From Gnetum montanum (Eukaryota > Streptophyta > Gnetopsida > Gnetales > Gnetaceae): 64,000 nt of DNA. The stretch spans positions 1,003,507-1,067,506 of the forward strand of contig MNCI01000651.1 in assembly GCA_015680685.1 (NCBI GenBank). Direction: 5' to 3'. The notes beneath the pieces are model-generated. The model did not search any database and had not been told where the DNA came from. It was given only the letters and a program-made list of their open reading frames with translations. Below, piece by piece: positions 34,272-46,502 of the stretch. How positions within the stretch are numbered: the stretch's first letter is position 1; each line of letters begins with the position of its first letter. The translations under genes were made by a program, and so were the position numbers.

Positions 34272-35074
34272 CATCAACTGGCATGATGGAGACCAAAGTG
34301 AGGTAGATGATGATGCAAAAGATTCGCATATCATTTGTATGGCTCTCACAGATGACTATGCTAGCCTCTCAAATGATGATCAATTTGAGAATGAGGAAGA
34401 GAAGTATGACCTATTGTGTAAGGAAATCTTATAGCTTCAAAGTCTTTGTGTCAAGTTGACTAAGCAAATAAAAATCAAGGATTAAGATATCTATTCATTA
34501 AATATAACAATTTCTGGTCTCACAAACCAAATCTTAGACCTAAGAGCTGAGAATGAAAAACTAACCAAGTCTTATGAGCAGATTAAGAAAGAACTTGTAA
34601 ATGCTAAACTCATAAATGAAAGGTTGGTCAAAGGAGAAAAATAACTTCAAATAGTTCTTGGGCAAGGAAGAAGTCCATAAAATAAAAGTGTACTAGGATG
34701 TTGTTCATAAGAAGAACCATCTACACAAACATCATCCCAACAAAAGGCTCCTCCAAAGATTAAAGTGTCAACAAGTACTATGTTCCAACCAAGAGCAGCT
34801 CCAAGGTTCAATCATTTTAACCATGATAGAAAGGTTAGATGTTATTACTATAATAGGTTTGGCCATAAGTAATGGAATTGCAATTTAAAATATTATCACA
34901 TGAACACCTATTCATATCATAAGACTTCTTGGTCTTATCCAAATGCATCTAGAAAGGAATTTTTGTAGGGAAAAAAGGAATGGAGATCAAATCAAAAGGG
35001 TAAAGAGAAAAAAAAAGTTGTGGAGAATCAAGCAAAAAAGAAGGAAGTGAAAGAACTTTTAACAATTTTTTGAA
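34272..35074 (+). pseudogene. gag: Copia gag, C-terminal half (D2)
   Basis: The frame reads DDDAKDSHIICMALTDDYAS, an acidic stretch, then a heptad-like helix region (ISGLTNQILDLRAENEKLTK), and a zinc knuckle CYYYNRFGHK-WNC at about 34839-34880. In the knuckle the second Cys is Tyr and a stop replaces one residue. A Lys-rich tail follows. The CMAL motif and helix-then-knuckle order are typical of plant SIRE-like copia Gag. At least five stops. Confidence 0.75.
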
Positions 35075-37000
35075 AGGAAGCAAGACATTAGAAATAAATG
35101 AAATTGGTTTGAAAGGAGGAACTTTGAAAGAAGAACCTCAGTTCCAATCTCCTTAAACATCTTGATCTTCATCAGTAAGCAAGGTAAGTAATGGTAAGTC
35201 TAGTTATAATCATTATACCTTGATTTGATGAGATTAGACTAGATTAGTTTATCTTTATGGTTAAATGGAAGCTTGTGCTACTCTTAAAGTCTTTATTGAT
35301 AAATCATCTTTTGGATCTTACCATAAGGTATTATTAATATGAGGCCTTGCTTTCAAAAGTTTCCAAACTTCATCTTGATATGGCTCTACAGATTTATGAA
35401 AACATCACCCTAGTCCTTGTGTAATTCTTAATGAATGTGTGGTATTTATGTGTGTTTTCTTATGTTGATTTTCTTTTGAGGATTTCAAGGTGCTTTGCCA
35501 TGTTTGGGCTGTTTTAGACTTATTTTGATGAGTTTATGAGGTTCCAGGGTCTCTGGGAACTTGTTGGGATCATCTGGAGGCTCTTGAGATCAAAATGAGC
35601 ATTTTTATTTTTGGCACCTATAGGATAGATATCTCCCTAGAAAGATAGAAATCTCCCCTAAAATGTAGATGTCTCAAGACTAGAGAAGATGTCTACCAAA
35701 AACAAGAGACATCTCTCCCAAAAGCAGGGCTTTCACAGTAGACATATACATGGAACCATAGATGTTTATGTTAGTGAGAAAAAACAAAAAAGGAAACCTC
35801 TAATGTGGTATTTAGATTGAGAAACTTCTAGGGAGAAATTTCTTATGCATTAAAAATATTTACATCTTTGTTGTTGAATGATTCACTAATGGGAGACCTT
35901 AGTCTCCACACTTGATCCTAGAATTTCTATGCAGCATGAAGATCCTAAAAGGCTCAAGCGGATAATACACATCTCTCTACAATAGATGCATTATGACCAA
36001 AGAGTCTAGGAAGAAATATAAGCATGTATGCAGGGGGAGCTTGTATCTCATCAACAATTGTCATCTTATAGGCCACTAGTGTAGGGGAAGTCTTTTGAGA
36101 CTTTGACCAAAAGACACTCTAGCAACTAGACTTCCCACTTCAACACCCATAGCTAAAAATGAGTAAGAAGATGACTATTCATTTTGGAGTTTGATAAGTA
36201 TCCAAGGTAAAAGTATCAATTAATTATGGTCTAGATATCTTTTGGATATTTTTCCTTGTGATGTATTTCTTGATGCTGGTATTTAAAATTGGCATGGCTG
36301 TGTACAAATTGCTTTATGGACATCTTGTTAAGGATATGTTTAGTTGTTTCTTAATGTGCATATATTTACTTTCCTTATCATAGATATGCTATGCTTCATA
36401 TTTTTTTTTTCTTTTTTTCTTTTTCTTTTTTTTTTCTTTTTTTTTTTTTTTTTTTTTTTTTGAAAANTTTTTTTTTTTGATATTTGAAAAGGAGGAGAAT
36501 ATTGGATGATTATAGAATTATGAGATATTGGTTATTTGTTACTAATGGCTTATTGACTCAATGATAGGTTACATTATCTTCAATGTTAGAACTTTAAACT
36601 TTGGTCTTTGGATATCAACTAAAAGGTTTTTATTGTGCTTATTATTTCTAACCTTATTTGTGAAAGATATAGGGTAGCTATTAAGGAAATTTAGTTTTTT
36701 ATCATCAACCTATGAAATCAATACTTAAGGATGTATACTCGTTAACCAATATTCATCATTTTTTCTAACTTAGCTAAATGTTTGTATCTCTGTGGGATTT
36801 TCATATGATGATATGCAACTATGGTGGAACTTTATTGAGGATTCTAGTTGTTCCTTATTTTTACCATGCCTTTTTTTGGGTGTTATCCAAAAAGGAGAAG
36901 AGAGTAGAGTATTTATTTAGAATCTCAAGCATGATAACTTTATATATCTCATATCTTTGTGTTATATACTAACCCATTTTCTTTAAGTTTTGGACATCAC
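35075..37000 (+). other. 3' non-coding stretch of D2, with T-rich tract
   Basis: No pol domain or env-like protein seen; frames are short. AGATGTCT/AGACATCT motifs cluster at about 35620-35765. A T-rich tract broken by C residues and one N occupies about 36400-36480. Confidence 0.5.
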
Positions 37001-37015
37001 CAAAAGGGGGGAGAT
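37001..37015 (+). promoter_or_regulatory. Polypurine tract of D2
   Basis: CAAAAGGGGGGAGAT next to the LTR start TGTTGACC; the same motif (AAAAAGGGGGAGAT) precedes the LTR in D. Confidence 0.8.
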
Positions 37016-38994
37016 TGTTGACCTCTTGATATGTCAAAACCTTAGAGAAAATGGAGAATATGGAAATGTGTTTGTAATCTAGCAGGACCATAAATGAGCA
37101 AGGACTTTAGAACAAGAGTTGAGTTTGAAAACAAGATCTACATTTAGATGTCATGAGATCTATGAAGAGATGTTGTTATGAAGAATACATGGACAAAAAG
37201 AAACGACTAAGAAGATACTCCAAGGACTAACAAGAAGGAAAATTAACAACTCAAAAGTTACAACTTAAAAGTTGAGGAGACGTCTCCTAAAATAGTAGAC
37301 ATCTACATTCAAGAATGAATGTTTCCCTAGAGATGTCTCATTTTCTAGTGAGACATCTTTTCCAAATTGAGGCCAATCTCATATAGACATCTTCACTTCA
37401 AAGAAGATGTCTACACTAGCCATTAAATAGTCGTTGCCTGAATTCTGAGGTGTTTTTGAAAACTCCAAGGTTATAAGTGATGAGTCATGAATTTTTGACC
37501 GCAATATCGCACCCATGATATCACATACATGATATCGCAACCTTTCTCCTCATCTATAAATAAGAGGCAGGCAGATTTGGTAAAGAAGTTTTAAGTTTTT
37601 TAGTTTTAGTATTAAGGTAGGGACTTTTTGTCAGTTTTTCCTCTCAACCCTTTCTCCTAATGCATGCCCGTAGTGTGATGATTGTAATTGTACGGCATTC
37701 TTATTCGAGTGTGACATACTTGGACACGCACATGATCAGCAATAAAGATTGAGATTACTTCATCATTGCAACATCCACTTAGCTTAATTATTTAATTTTT
37801 ATTGTTATTTATTTCTTTCTTAGTTAATATCCCTCTACCCTTATCTCCCCTAGTAATGCAGAATGAGTATGACTTAATCACGAGCATTTAAGTGTGACTA
37901 CTTGGTAACCCAGTAGCATACCTAGGCCATGCGCTTGGTAATCCCAGTGGTAGTAGTGCATGAGGTCCAAGATGTGTATGGATGATTAAGGAACGAATGC
38001 TCATCACACTTAGGCTAGTTTAGATTCTCTCTCATTTTCTCTCTCTTAGCTTAGTTGATACCCAGGAGTAGCATTAGTGTAGGAACACATCATACACCTC
38101 ACTCTAGACTAAACCATACGTGACAAAGCTAATACTAGTCCAAGTGGGAAAATAGCGAACTGCGATCTACGAGTAATTGTCTAGATACCACAACTAGTCT
38201 ATCTACGGAGTTTGACCGAATCATGCATGAAACGCTCATATTCGTATGGTTGAGTGTAAGGTTACCTCGCCACTCATCAATAAGTAAACTTCAAACTTTT
38301 GGAAATAATGCAAGCATTGTCAAAATCAAAGCTATCATGGTCTATTCTATGTTGTTATACTTGTGTACTTCATTTGTCACATCACTTGCTTGATTGTTTG
38401 TAGAACTATGGTTCAAAGTACAAGGACCTATAATTTAAGTTACACTCTTTCCTTGTGTTTTTGTTTTTCTTTTTCTTGTAGCCCTACAAGGTTGATGTGC
38501 TTCTTGTGAGAAGGCATCACCATTGAGCTTATTAGGATCATGCAAGATTGAGTGTTTGTGCAGCATCAAAATACTTTGGAGCAAAGCTCAATTTTGTAAA
38601 GGTTGTGGGATCCTTAAAATCACATTTTGAGCATGTTGGGACCTTGTGGGGTTGAGTGGTTTCACAATGATGAAACACTTTGGAGTGAAGCTCAGAGATT
38701 GTATAGGGTGTGGTGCCCTTCAAACCACATTTTGAGCTTGTTGGAACCTTGCAGGGTTGAGAGATTTCGCAGTGACCAAACTCTCCATAGTAGAGCTCAA
38801 ATCTTATAAAGGTTGTGGTGTCATCTAAACCACATTTTTAAAGAAACAAAGTCCAAAGGTGTGCACGGATTTTACCCTTCGAGTATGGATGTACCCAAGT
38901 TGGGGAACCACATAAAATTTGGTGTGTTCATGTAGCTAGTGTAATTTTTTTTTGGTGAACTTATTCAACCCTCCTTCTAAGTTCTCGATCATTA
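37016..38994 (+). repeat. 3' LTR of D2, split by a solo A LTR
   Basis: Net length about 1170 bp after removing the insertion at 37478-38279 and one ATAAG. It starts TGTTGACCTCTT and ends about CTCGATCATTA, aligned with the D end. AGATGTCT-type motifs recur at about 37265-37420. Confidence 0.7.
37478..38279 (+). repeat. Solo LTR of family A (802 bp), target duplication ATAAG
   Basis: TGATGAGTCATG...CCACTCATCA with exact ATAAG at 37473-37477 and 38280-38284. No interior sequence, so it formed by LTR-LTR recombination. U3 palindromes CGCAATATCGC and GATATC lie at its left, and a TATA box (CTATAAATAAGAGG) near 37553. Confidence 0.93.
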
Positions 38995-40189
38995 GTGAAC
39001 ACTTGCTTATCATAGGTTGCAAGGTCCATCAATGTCACATCTCCATTCAAGTCTCTTATATTGTCAAACATCTCAACATTAGATGTAACAAGAGTCATGT
39101 GAAGGCTCTTATATTGTCTTGTAGGGATTTGATGATGTCATGGATAAGCTAAGGTTCAAGTGATAAACTTGATTATCTTAATTGAGATTGTATAGTCAAA
39201 AGGCTTCTAAGCTTAAGATTTAAGTTTTTAGAGTCAATTGGTCAAACAACATCACCCAAAGGGTCTACTTAGGCTAAAAGGAAAGTCAAATTATTCCCAC
39301 ATCTTTATAGCTTAATCTTGCATGTCAATAGAAACATATTAAGTGATATCTGAATGATATACTTGTCAAGCAAGCTCAAAACAAGGTAAAATAATGTAAT
39401 AAATGATATTAATTGTTCATTTTGGTTATTATCTTGTCAAAAAGGCAATAATTTGATCAAATATTTTATGATCAAAATAATTCAAATTGACCAAATATGT
39501 CCTATTGTTAGTGTGTTTGAGGCTAGTGTAGTAGTGTGTGGGCAGCTTGTTTCACTATAATAGCATATTTGGGCTAGAATGGATAGCTTATAGACCATAC
39601 ATCCCCAATTGTTAGTATGTTTGGGCTAATTTCACGGGCTATTACACTATCCTAGCATGTTTGACATTTGGTATCTAGGATCTAGAGATGTGGGATGAAC
39701 CTATTAATATGTTGAGGTAGAATGGTAGTGTTTTAAGCTATGGAAGGTAGTTTCCCACCAAAAGGGAGCATATTGAGTCAATTTCATTATTAATTTCACT
39801 TCCACAACATGTTTGGGATAGGCTTAGGCTGGAATTACAAAACCTCATCATCTAAGTGTGTGGACTAACTTGTTTTTTTAAGTTGATTTGCAAATGGTTG
39901 AAGCCAAATGGTTAGATTTCTAGTGCCTTCATTCATGGATTTTGCTTTGAGAGTGGGGAGAATGATGCTTATTATTGATCTATATGCTGGAGATTCGTGA
40001 ATCCCATAAAATTTGAAATCCCATAAAATTTTTACAAATTGTACATTTCAGGAGCGTGAACAAAAGCTGGTAAGATTCTCCTGAGAAACTTTTAATTTAA
40101 TTTAAATTAAAAATAATGTTTAATAGTAGTAAAATGTGAAAAAAAAATTAAAAAAAAATTGATTTAAATATTTTATTATTTTGTAATTC
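38995..40189. other. Unassigned AT-rich sequence
   Basis: No LTR, domain or long frame recognised. Short runs such as TTTAATTTAATTTAAATTAAA near 40090 are simple sequence. Confidence 0.5.
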
Positions 40190-40761
40190 ACGTCCCCGCC
40201 TGGCGTGCAAACCCATCCCATCCCGGTCTTTGCATATGCTTAGGTACCCAAACGTGAATTGAATCAGATGAGGCTACATGGTTTTTGGTTGGATGTGGCT
40301 CTGCGTCATTAAGGGTTTCTGTGTAAATTCCCCACACCAAGGGTGATTCCTGCTTGGCCGACCGTGCAGGGTAAGACAAAGCGCCAGTGTTGTTCTCAGT
40401 CGTTAGAGGAGAGCTTAGTATTTTTCGATAGGCCAGGGGAGTAATGTATTTGGTAATTTACACTGTAGTATTGTACATCCCAGCATTTTTGAGGATTTTC
40501 AGAGGAACCAGGTTATCAGCGTTTTTGCGCTTTCGCACAAGAATTTACATATCCTTAACGTAAGTTCCCAATCTCGGTATTTTTAACCGATCTTTCAAAC
40601 AATCTGTGATTCTCTGTGCTGCAATTTTCTATTCTGATCTACAAGGATTTCCTTTTTTCACGATTTCGGCCAGCTTCACACAACTCTCTGTTTCCATCTC
40701 GATTTTAGTTTTTATTTGATCATTTGCCTTGTTTAGGGCTTTGTACTTCTCGTCCAAATCA
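40190..40761 (+). other. GC-richer leader upstream of the coding-like stretch
   Basis: No transposon match. It resembles a plant gene 5' region more than its surroundings and includes a good 5' splice-site-like AACGTAAGT at about 40558. No matching acceptor was established. Confidence 0.25.
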
Positions 40762-41443
40762 ATGGTAGATCTCTATAATCCTCATGATGAGGATTCTAGA
40801 AAGCAATCCGGCAATGGCACCATAGCCTAGATCGATGACGGTGAAGAATCAAGTGCAAGCATATGTGCTTGAGCTGCTGGAGCTGGTGCAAGAGATCCAG
40901 AGTTCGAGTGTTGAGGAGCTGACTTTCCTTGAGAAGCTGGCGGTAATGGTGCTGAAGTAGGTTGAATCGCATGAGGATGTGGTGGTTCTCAGCGAGCATG
41001 TGCATGACTTGAGCGTGGATCTTGTCCAGATGCAGATGCTTCTACTTATGCATGAGCATCGTGCCGATTCGCGGTTTGAGAGCATTCGCTGCTACTTATG
41101 CTCATCCAGAATCACAACATTCTACTGCTTATGTTCTTTCGCTGTTTCATCAGAATTGGAGGACGTGTTGGAGCGAACACATTTTTATCGACGACGGCAG
41201 AGGGCTAGGATTTGGAAGCATTAGTAAAGAGGATTTATACGCAGGGTTCGCAAGTACGCAGAGGCCAAAGAGCAAACAGCCGCTTTGGGAACATAGCCGA
41301 GGTAGAAAGAAAGCAGGGCCAGCTCTAGCTCCAGGTCCAGCTTTGCAGATGGCTCTCATGTTTATTACAGTAGAGAAGCCATCGAGAAGCACTTACCTTC
41401 CCGAAAAGACAGCAACCGTCAGCACAAGGAAAATATGCTCTGA
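40762..41443 (+). pseudogene. Broken coding-like stretch, possibly a host gene remnant
   Basis: Base composition changes here to clearly higher GC. One frame (from ATG 40835 to TGA 41441) reads as plausible protein for about 200 codons with five in-frame stops: VQAYVLELLELVQEIQSSSV, ELTFLEKLAVMVL, LSEHVHDLSVDLVQMQMLLL, ELEDVLERTHFYRRRQRARI, RRVRKYAEAKEQTAALG and a polar tail (SREAIEKHLPSRKDS). It looks helical and Leu-rich, then basic. An ATG at 40762 opens a second frame (MVDLYNPHDEDSRKQSGNG) that stops after 22 codons. I do not recognise the family. It is not similar to the retroelement frames around it. A frame of 160 codons at 41022-41504 overlaps in another phase and looks less natural. 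Confidence 0.4.
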
Positions 41444-41455
41444 TTTTCATCTCCT

Positions 41456-41480
41456 CTCATCTCATCTCATCTCATCTCAT
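41456..41480. repeat. (CTCAT)5 microsatellite
   Basis: Five perfect CTCAT units 13 bp after the TGA of the coding-like stretch. Confidence 0.95.
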
Positions 41481-42359
41481 ATGCTTAATTTCTTCAGAGC
41501 CTAGGCATCCTTTTGCAGCTGTGGCAAATTTTCTTTGCGACTACCACAGTCTTGTGCTATCGGTTCTCTCTCAAATGATCACATGCCACGCACGATAGAT
41601 TTCTGACTGCCAGGGCTTGCATGTTTTTGGTTACAAAATCCAAGGATCATCCATCCTTGTCCTCTTAACAATATGCTTCTTGTTTCATATGAAATTTGTC
41701 ATTCGAGTGATTTTTCAAGGTTCCCCTACATGTTATCCACTTACTACTTTTACCGGTATAAGAAACACGTTTTGGATGCCGAGGAAATGATCTTACCTAC
41801 TTTGAATTCGAATTTTGAACTAACTGTGCACTATCCCTAGGGACCGTTGATGATAGTATTGAACAAGCTAGGGCTTGCATAGCTATCCTTGGTACATGCT
41901 TGAAATATGATTACTTCAGGGCTTAGGAGTTCTATTTGCCTACAATTTATACCACACCATATTATTATACCTTGTGTCGCAAATATTAAATGTTGACATG
42001 TTATCAATACAAAACATATGGCAAGAATTCCATGGGTCATCCGATATTATTCAAGATGTTGTTAACGAGCTAGCGGATCTTGCATGATGTTTCCTGTACT
42101 TTGAAAGCTTTAAAATTATGGAAACACTTGTACTCATTAGGAATGAGAAAGGATGAGAACAATTTTGTGTAAGATGGAATATTTCTGTATCTGTAAATCC
42201 ACATTATGCATTGATTCTTGCTAAGAAAATCGTTATTAATTTACCAAGTGTAGCAATCTCGATTCTTTTAGAAAGAAAGTTTGTTTTAACAAAGTGCAAT
42301 CTCATTGTATGTCTATTACATGTTTTCAAGGCATAATGAGTAGTTTAAATGTAGGATGT
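41481..42359. other. Unassigned sequence
   Basis: No LTR or domain seen. It may be the 3' flank of the preceding coding-like stretch; the composition returns to AT-rich by about 42050. Confidence 0.45.
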
Positions 42360-43119
42360 TAATGAATAGCAGGTACCCTCTATGCCCAACCATATGAATC
42401 ATAAGTGTTCACATGCAATTTGATCGAATTCCATGGATGGAATTAGTGTGGTATCTAAATTGTTAAACATTGATTGTAAGTTGTTTTTTTTCCACTTAAA
42501 CTAGAGGTAGCTTTATCACATTTGGTTTAGTCCAAAGTGAGGCATATGATTATTGATGTTGTGTAGCCCTTAAACTAACTAAATAATCATGTAGAAATTA
42601 ATTATTTAAACTAATTAATAACAAGAAGATAAATCCTAAACTATCCTAAGGACAATGAGTGTTCGTCCTAGCTTGACGTACACATCCTGAACTCACGTAT
42701 CCATTGCTAGGGTTACCAAGTGTTATGTTACTAGGCAAGCCAAGCAATAACGCTGTTGGGATTACCAAGCGAATATGTGTTTATACTCAAAACTGGTTGT
42801 GTTCATTCCATCGATCGATTAACGTGCATGGAAATGTAAATATTAACTATGTACATTAAAAGTAAATCTATTCTAAGTCAAAGTGCTGCAATGAATATGC
42901 ATCAATCTCGATCTTATTGCCATTCATGGAATGTGTTTAGATATAACACCACTCAAATAAGATGTCATACAACTAACTCAAATTTACACTGTGGGCACTC
43001 ATTGATTGTTTATTAAGATTATGAAATAAAATTGTAAGAGTATGACTACACTATTGACCAAATGGTGTCAAATGCATGATGGGTGCTCGCACATTTATAG
43101 GAAAATACAAGCATTGTGT
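42360..43119 (-). repeat. B-like LTR on the minus strand, U3 end cut off
   Basis: Starts TAATGAATAGCAGGTACC, aligned with TGATGAGCAGTAGG of B, and matches B through CCAACCATATGAATCA and AATTCCATGGATGG. TATA-type TATAAATG (minus strand) is near 43090-43100. No primer site is at its left, so it is a 3' or solo LTR. Its U3 is cut at 43119 by the next LTR. Confidence 0.65.
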
Positions 43120-43126
43120 TGATGGG
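43120..43126 (+). repeat. First 7 bp of a + strand B-like LTR
   Basis: TGATGGG, separated from the rest (49896-50789) by A3. The A3 target duplication ATGGG is 43122-43126. Confidence 0.55.
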
Positions 43127-43915
43127 TGATGAGTGGCGAGGTACCCCTACACTCAACCATACAAATACGAGCGTTACACGAGCAATCCGGTCGAACTCCG
43201 TAGACTAAGTGCCTACACGCCTTATGGAACACCTAAGGTTAATCAATCGTTGTCCTCCCAAGCTTACTTGTATTTGTCATGGTTCTATGGTTAAGTAAGC
43301 TTGAGGCATGTGATTTTTATATCTTTTATGTTTTTATCGCCTATGCTAAGAGGGAAAAGGGTGAAGAGACTAAGTAACTAACTTTAACTAACTAAGCCTT
43401 AATTAACCTAGCATCAATATCTGTTCCCACTTGTCGTTTCACACCCTGAACTAATGCAACGCTACTAGGTTACCAAACGCTATTCGTTACTGGGATTACC
43501 AAGCGAAACGCACGTGCTCGAAGCAGTCCTACTGAATGCACTTAACTATGAAAGTTGAGGGTTGAGAGAGATTAAGTCCTTAAGAAAGCATTTAAATAAT
43601 TAACAATAATTAAAGTCCTATTTAGCTTAGTCCATGCACTGCAAGGTTTATCCAAAAGTTCATCTTTATTGTCGTACACAATTATGTGCTCAGGTATAGA
43701 ATTGCTCGAATAAAGATCCATTCACTTTGGGACTCCTACTACGAGCACATGGAAATTATTCTAACTCTGGAATGGAAAAATGGCAAGAGTTTGGCTACTA
43801 TCTAGATCTAGATGGAGAAACAAGAGAGAGCCGCCTCTTATTTATATAACTGGCGGCGGACCATGATATCACGTACACGATATCACAGGGAAAGACGCGA
43901 TATCGCGTCCCATCA
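43127..43915 (-). repeat. 3' LTR of A3 (789 bp)
   Basis: TGATGAGTGGCGAGG...GTCCCATCA, followed by TACCCCCGTAAC. GATATC palindromes at about 43865-43905. Confidence 0.92.
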
Positions 43916-45700
43916 TACCCCCGTAACTAAATAAAAACTCATCCTCAAGTTCCTTACAAAATATTGGGAAGATATGGGATTATTGACTTGAATGGAACTA
44001 ATGGTGAATGGGATGACATGTGAACGAATCATCATTACAGAGCATGAAAAAACTGGTATTCACGACAATAAGAGTGAACACTTTATACATTTAACATCAG
44101 GTCTTATTTGGCAGCTGAGAGAGAAAGAGAGAAAGAGAGAAGAAGTCTATTGCTGCCAATGCCAAGATTACACCTTTTGTTGTCCATATGTAAGCGCACC
44201 ATCAATCTTGCTCCTTACATAACTGTTTCAGCACTGATCCATTCTAAGTGTTTCCTCCAAATCCAATCCGTTGTTGCATGATTGCCATCTACACACACAA
44301 CACAATCTTATATTAGCAAGGGTAAATGAATCATAATGAAATTGATACCTTGCTTCGGTGTAAGTTCCATTGGCTGAGTTGTGACATGGCTGATACGGAT
44401 CTGGAGATATACTAATGATGACTACCGAATGTGTAGGGGTTAAGAGAAAATTGAAAAAATTGGGTTAGGACCCCCATGACTAAGAGTGAACCTCCGGTAG
44501 CGAGAGAATGGAGAAAAAGAAAAAGAAAAGGAACAAGGAAGATGGAGCAAAAGAGACAACTGTAACATCAATGAAATGGATGTCGAGATGAAAATGAACA
44601 AAATAGAGTTGATTGCAACAATGTTAAGGGAAAGAAATTAACTGATGCACCAAAAAGGAATGTCAGTGGGTCCTCCCCAAAGCAGGCTCGTGCCCTTAAT
44701 GCCCTGACAAACCCACATTCAAAAAGTCTGTAGGCTCTGGGAATGTCATTTGGAACAAGAGTTAAAGTCTTAACCACAAGAATTCACCAAAAAGAAAACA
44801 ATGTGTCAACCAAAATATACACTAATGATACAACCGGCAATGAGGTAAACAATGGAGGAAGAATGATGGAAAGAAGAGAATGGAATGGAGTCTCAAGAAC
44901 AAGGTAATGTGTAGTCCCTTATGTATTGAATAATTAATGTGACTTGGTAAATCCCATTCCAAATCCGGCTTCAAAAAAACCACATCCAAGGACTTTGTAT
45001 TAATGCATTCGGCCAATCCATCCACTTGAAGTAACAAGAATGCATCCCTAAAAGAGCCACCACCATTCCAACGAAACAAGGGAGGAGAAAGTAGGAAGCG
45101 AGGAAGGACCTTAGTTAGAGGGAACATGTTTATTTTAGTTCCATAACCAGTGCTCATAGCCCAGATGATTATTTCATCTAAGGGGTGTGCTTTGAATTCT
45201 CACTNTAAGCACCCAAAAGAATGGCCAACACAAATGCATCAAGTTCCCTTGAAGCCACACCCTTTTCAATCCTTGAGTCCTTCCTTAGTTTGAGAAATAC
45301 CCAGTCACCGATTCGTTGAAAGTTCTTATTATTTTGAAGAAAGGGACTATACAGTTCCAAGCCAATAGAGACCATAGAAATTTATGAATGCGTGGATGAT
45401 GTGGACTCATTGCCTACTATATCAAAAGAACCATACCTTAGTATCAACATCATAACTTAAAGGTAAAACCCAAACATTAGCAATCAATCGAAAACAATTC
45501 ATACCATCATTAAGAGCACTTATTGGGTGACAAACTTAACAAAATGGATAAGACACACAGAGATAAAAGAAAAAGTATAAAGGATGTTGTAAAACAAAAA
45601 CAAGAAAAGTTAAAGAGATTTGTAAAACAAAAATGTGCAAAACAAAAATGTGTAAAACAAAAACTTAAAAAGAAACTGAGGGCCTCAAATGATTAGCACA
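43916..45700 (-). pseudogene. Post-pol region of A3
   Basis: Best-kept copy of this region. Minus-strand frames: 44777-44568 (TLTLVPNDIPRAYRLFECGF, then FGEDPLTFLFGASVNFFPL), 45157-44822 (KINMFPLTKVLPRFLLSPPL, DGLAECINTKSLDVVFL) and 45375-45178 (GLELYSPFLQNNKNFQRIGD, ELDAFVLAILLGA). Their order and phase match decayed frames of A1 and A2. A third polypurine-like tract complement CCCCCATGACTAAGAG is near 44471. N45205 marks about 130 bp missing relative to A2. Confidence 0.45.
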
Positions 45701-45703
45701 GGT

Positions 45704-45722
45704 GGCCATCTCCCCCATGACT
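45704..45722 (-). promoter_or_regulatory. Internal polypurine-like tract of A3
   Basis: Plus strand GGCCATCTCCCCCATGACT, identical in core to A1 and A2. Confidence 0.5.
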
Positions 45723-45744
45723 GAATTGAAAGGGAGAGATCCAA

Positions 45745-45760
45745 AATAATGAGCGCCTAT
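45745..45760 (-). other. Junction replacing RT-RNase H-integrase in A3
   Basis: The protease-end sequence (GAAATTCAAAT on the minus strand) joins directly to the post-pol lead (TTATTTTGGATCTCTCCC). The joint lies inside the corresponding A2 joint, so A3 lacks about 130 bp more than A2. Confidence 0.75.
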
Positions 45761-46502
45761 TTGAATTTCTTAGAAGTGTCCAACTTCTTCCAATTGATGT
45801 TTTCAAATTAAGGAGTGGAAGTCGGTGACACTCATACTCCAATGTATCTATCCTTTTAGTTCCCCCAGTTAGTTCCATGCATGTTTGTGAGTTGCTCTCC
45901 TTATTAGCTATCAACCACTGGGTATTTTCTTATTGTGTGGTTGCTACATACAAGCACCTTTGTATTTGAGTTTCTTGGGCACACTGGTTGCATACAGGAG
46001 ATGTTGAACGCTTTTGTACATCATCACCCTCTGTATCACTGTATGTGATGCATGGAACTTTCTTCTTCTTGATCTTTCCATAAATCTTTTCCTTAGATAT
46101 TTCCAAGGAAAGATTGTGGATTCCTAGGCATGCGTTGATGGTACTTAGCCATGTCCTCCCCATTATAATTGGGAAATCCCCTTTGTTATTGTTAACTTCT
46201 ATCACTAGGAAATCAGCCAGGTATGACCAACCACACACAGTGGTAACAATGTCCTCCACAAGTCCCAAAGGGACAGTGATGGACTCGTCCACCAGTTCTA
46301 ATTGAATATTGCTCTTCTTGAGTGGAGGCAGGTTCCAGGCTTTATACATCTCTCGTGATATTAAGTTGACTTCGAAACCTGAGTTAAGAAGAGCCTTACG
46401 TGGTTCATTCCCAGTGACTTGGAGGTAGGTTAAGGGACTTCCAGTGTCAGAGAGTTTCTTGGGAGGGTGGCCCACCTTTATCCAATTAGTAATGGTATGT
46501 GT

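Larger units (their letters stand above)
34247..38994 (+). mobile_element. D2: 3' part of a SIRE-like Ty1/copia element
   Basis: Contains the C-terminal half of a copia gag, a long 3' non-coding stretch, the polypurine tract CAAAAGGGGGGAGATT and a 3' LTR. The 5' LTR, the N-terminal half of gag, and protease, integrase and RT are missing. The left end is truncated against the C element. Its LTR is related to that of D (53249-59758), for example GAACTTATTCA-CCC near the end. Confidence 0.75.
45693..46475 (-). pseudogene. Protease of A3 (active site changed)
   Basis: KLSDTGSPLTYLQVTGNEP, then ALLNSGFEVNLISREMYK where the catalytic Asp-Thr-Gly reads Asn-Ser-Gly. GDFPIIMGRTWLSTI and the Cys linker CNQCAQE follow; 181 codons stay open (46475-45930), then 73 more to 45693. 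It runs into the deletion junction at about 45750 instead of RT. Confidence 0.85.

Noticed and set aside
36400-36480. Poly(T) tract as a LINE or SINE poly(A) tail
   Set aside because: No LINE/SINE body or target duplication next to it, it has an N and C interruptions, and it lies inside the copia 3' region.
40849-41085. Minus-strand Ser/Cys-rich ORFs over the coding-like stretch
   Set aside because: Low-complexity composition typical of the antisense of a Leu/Glu-rich frame.
41022-41504. 160-codon + strand ORF as the main host gene
   Set aside because: Runs into the CTCAT microsatellite (LLSSHLISSH) and its composition is less natural than the overlapping frame with five stops.
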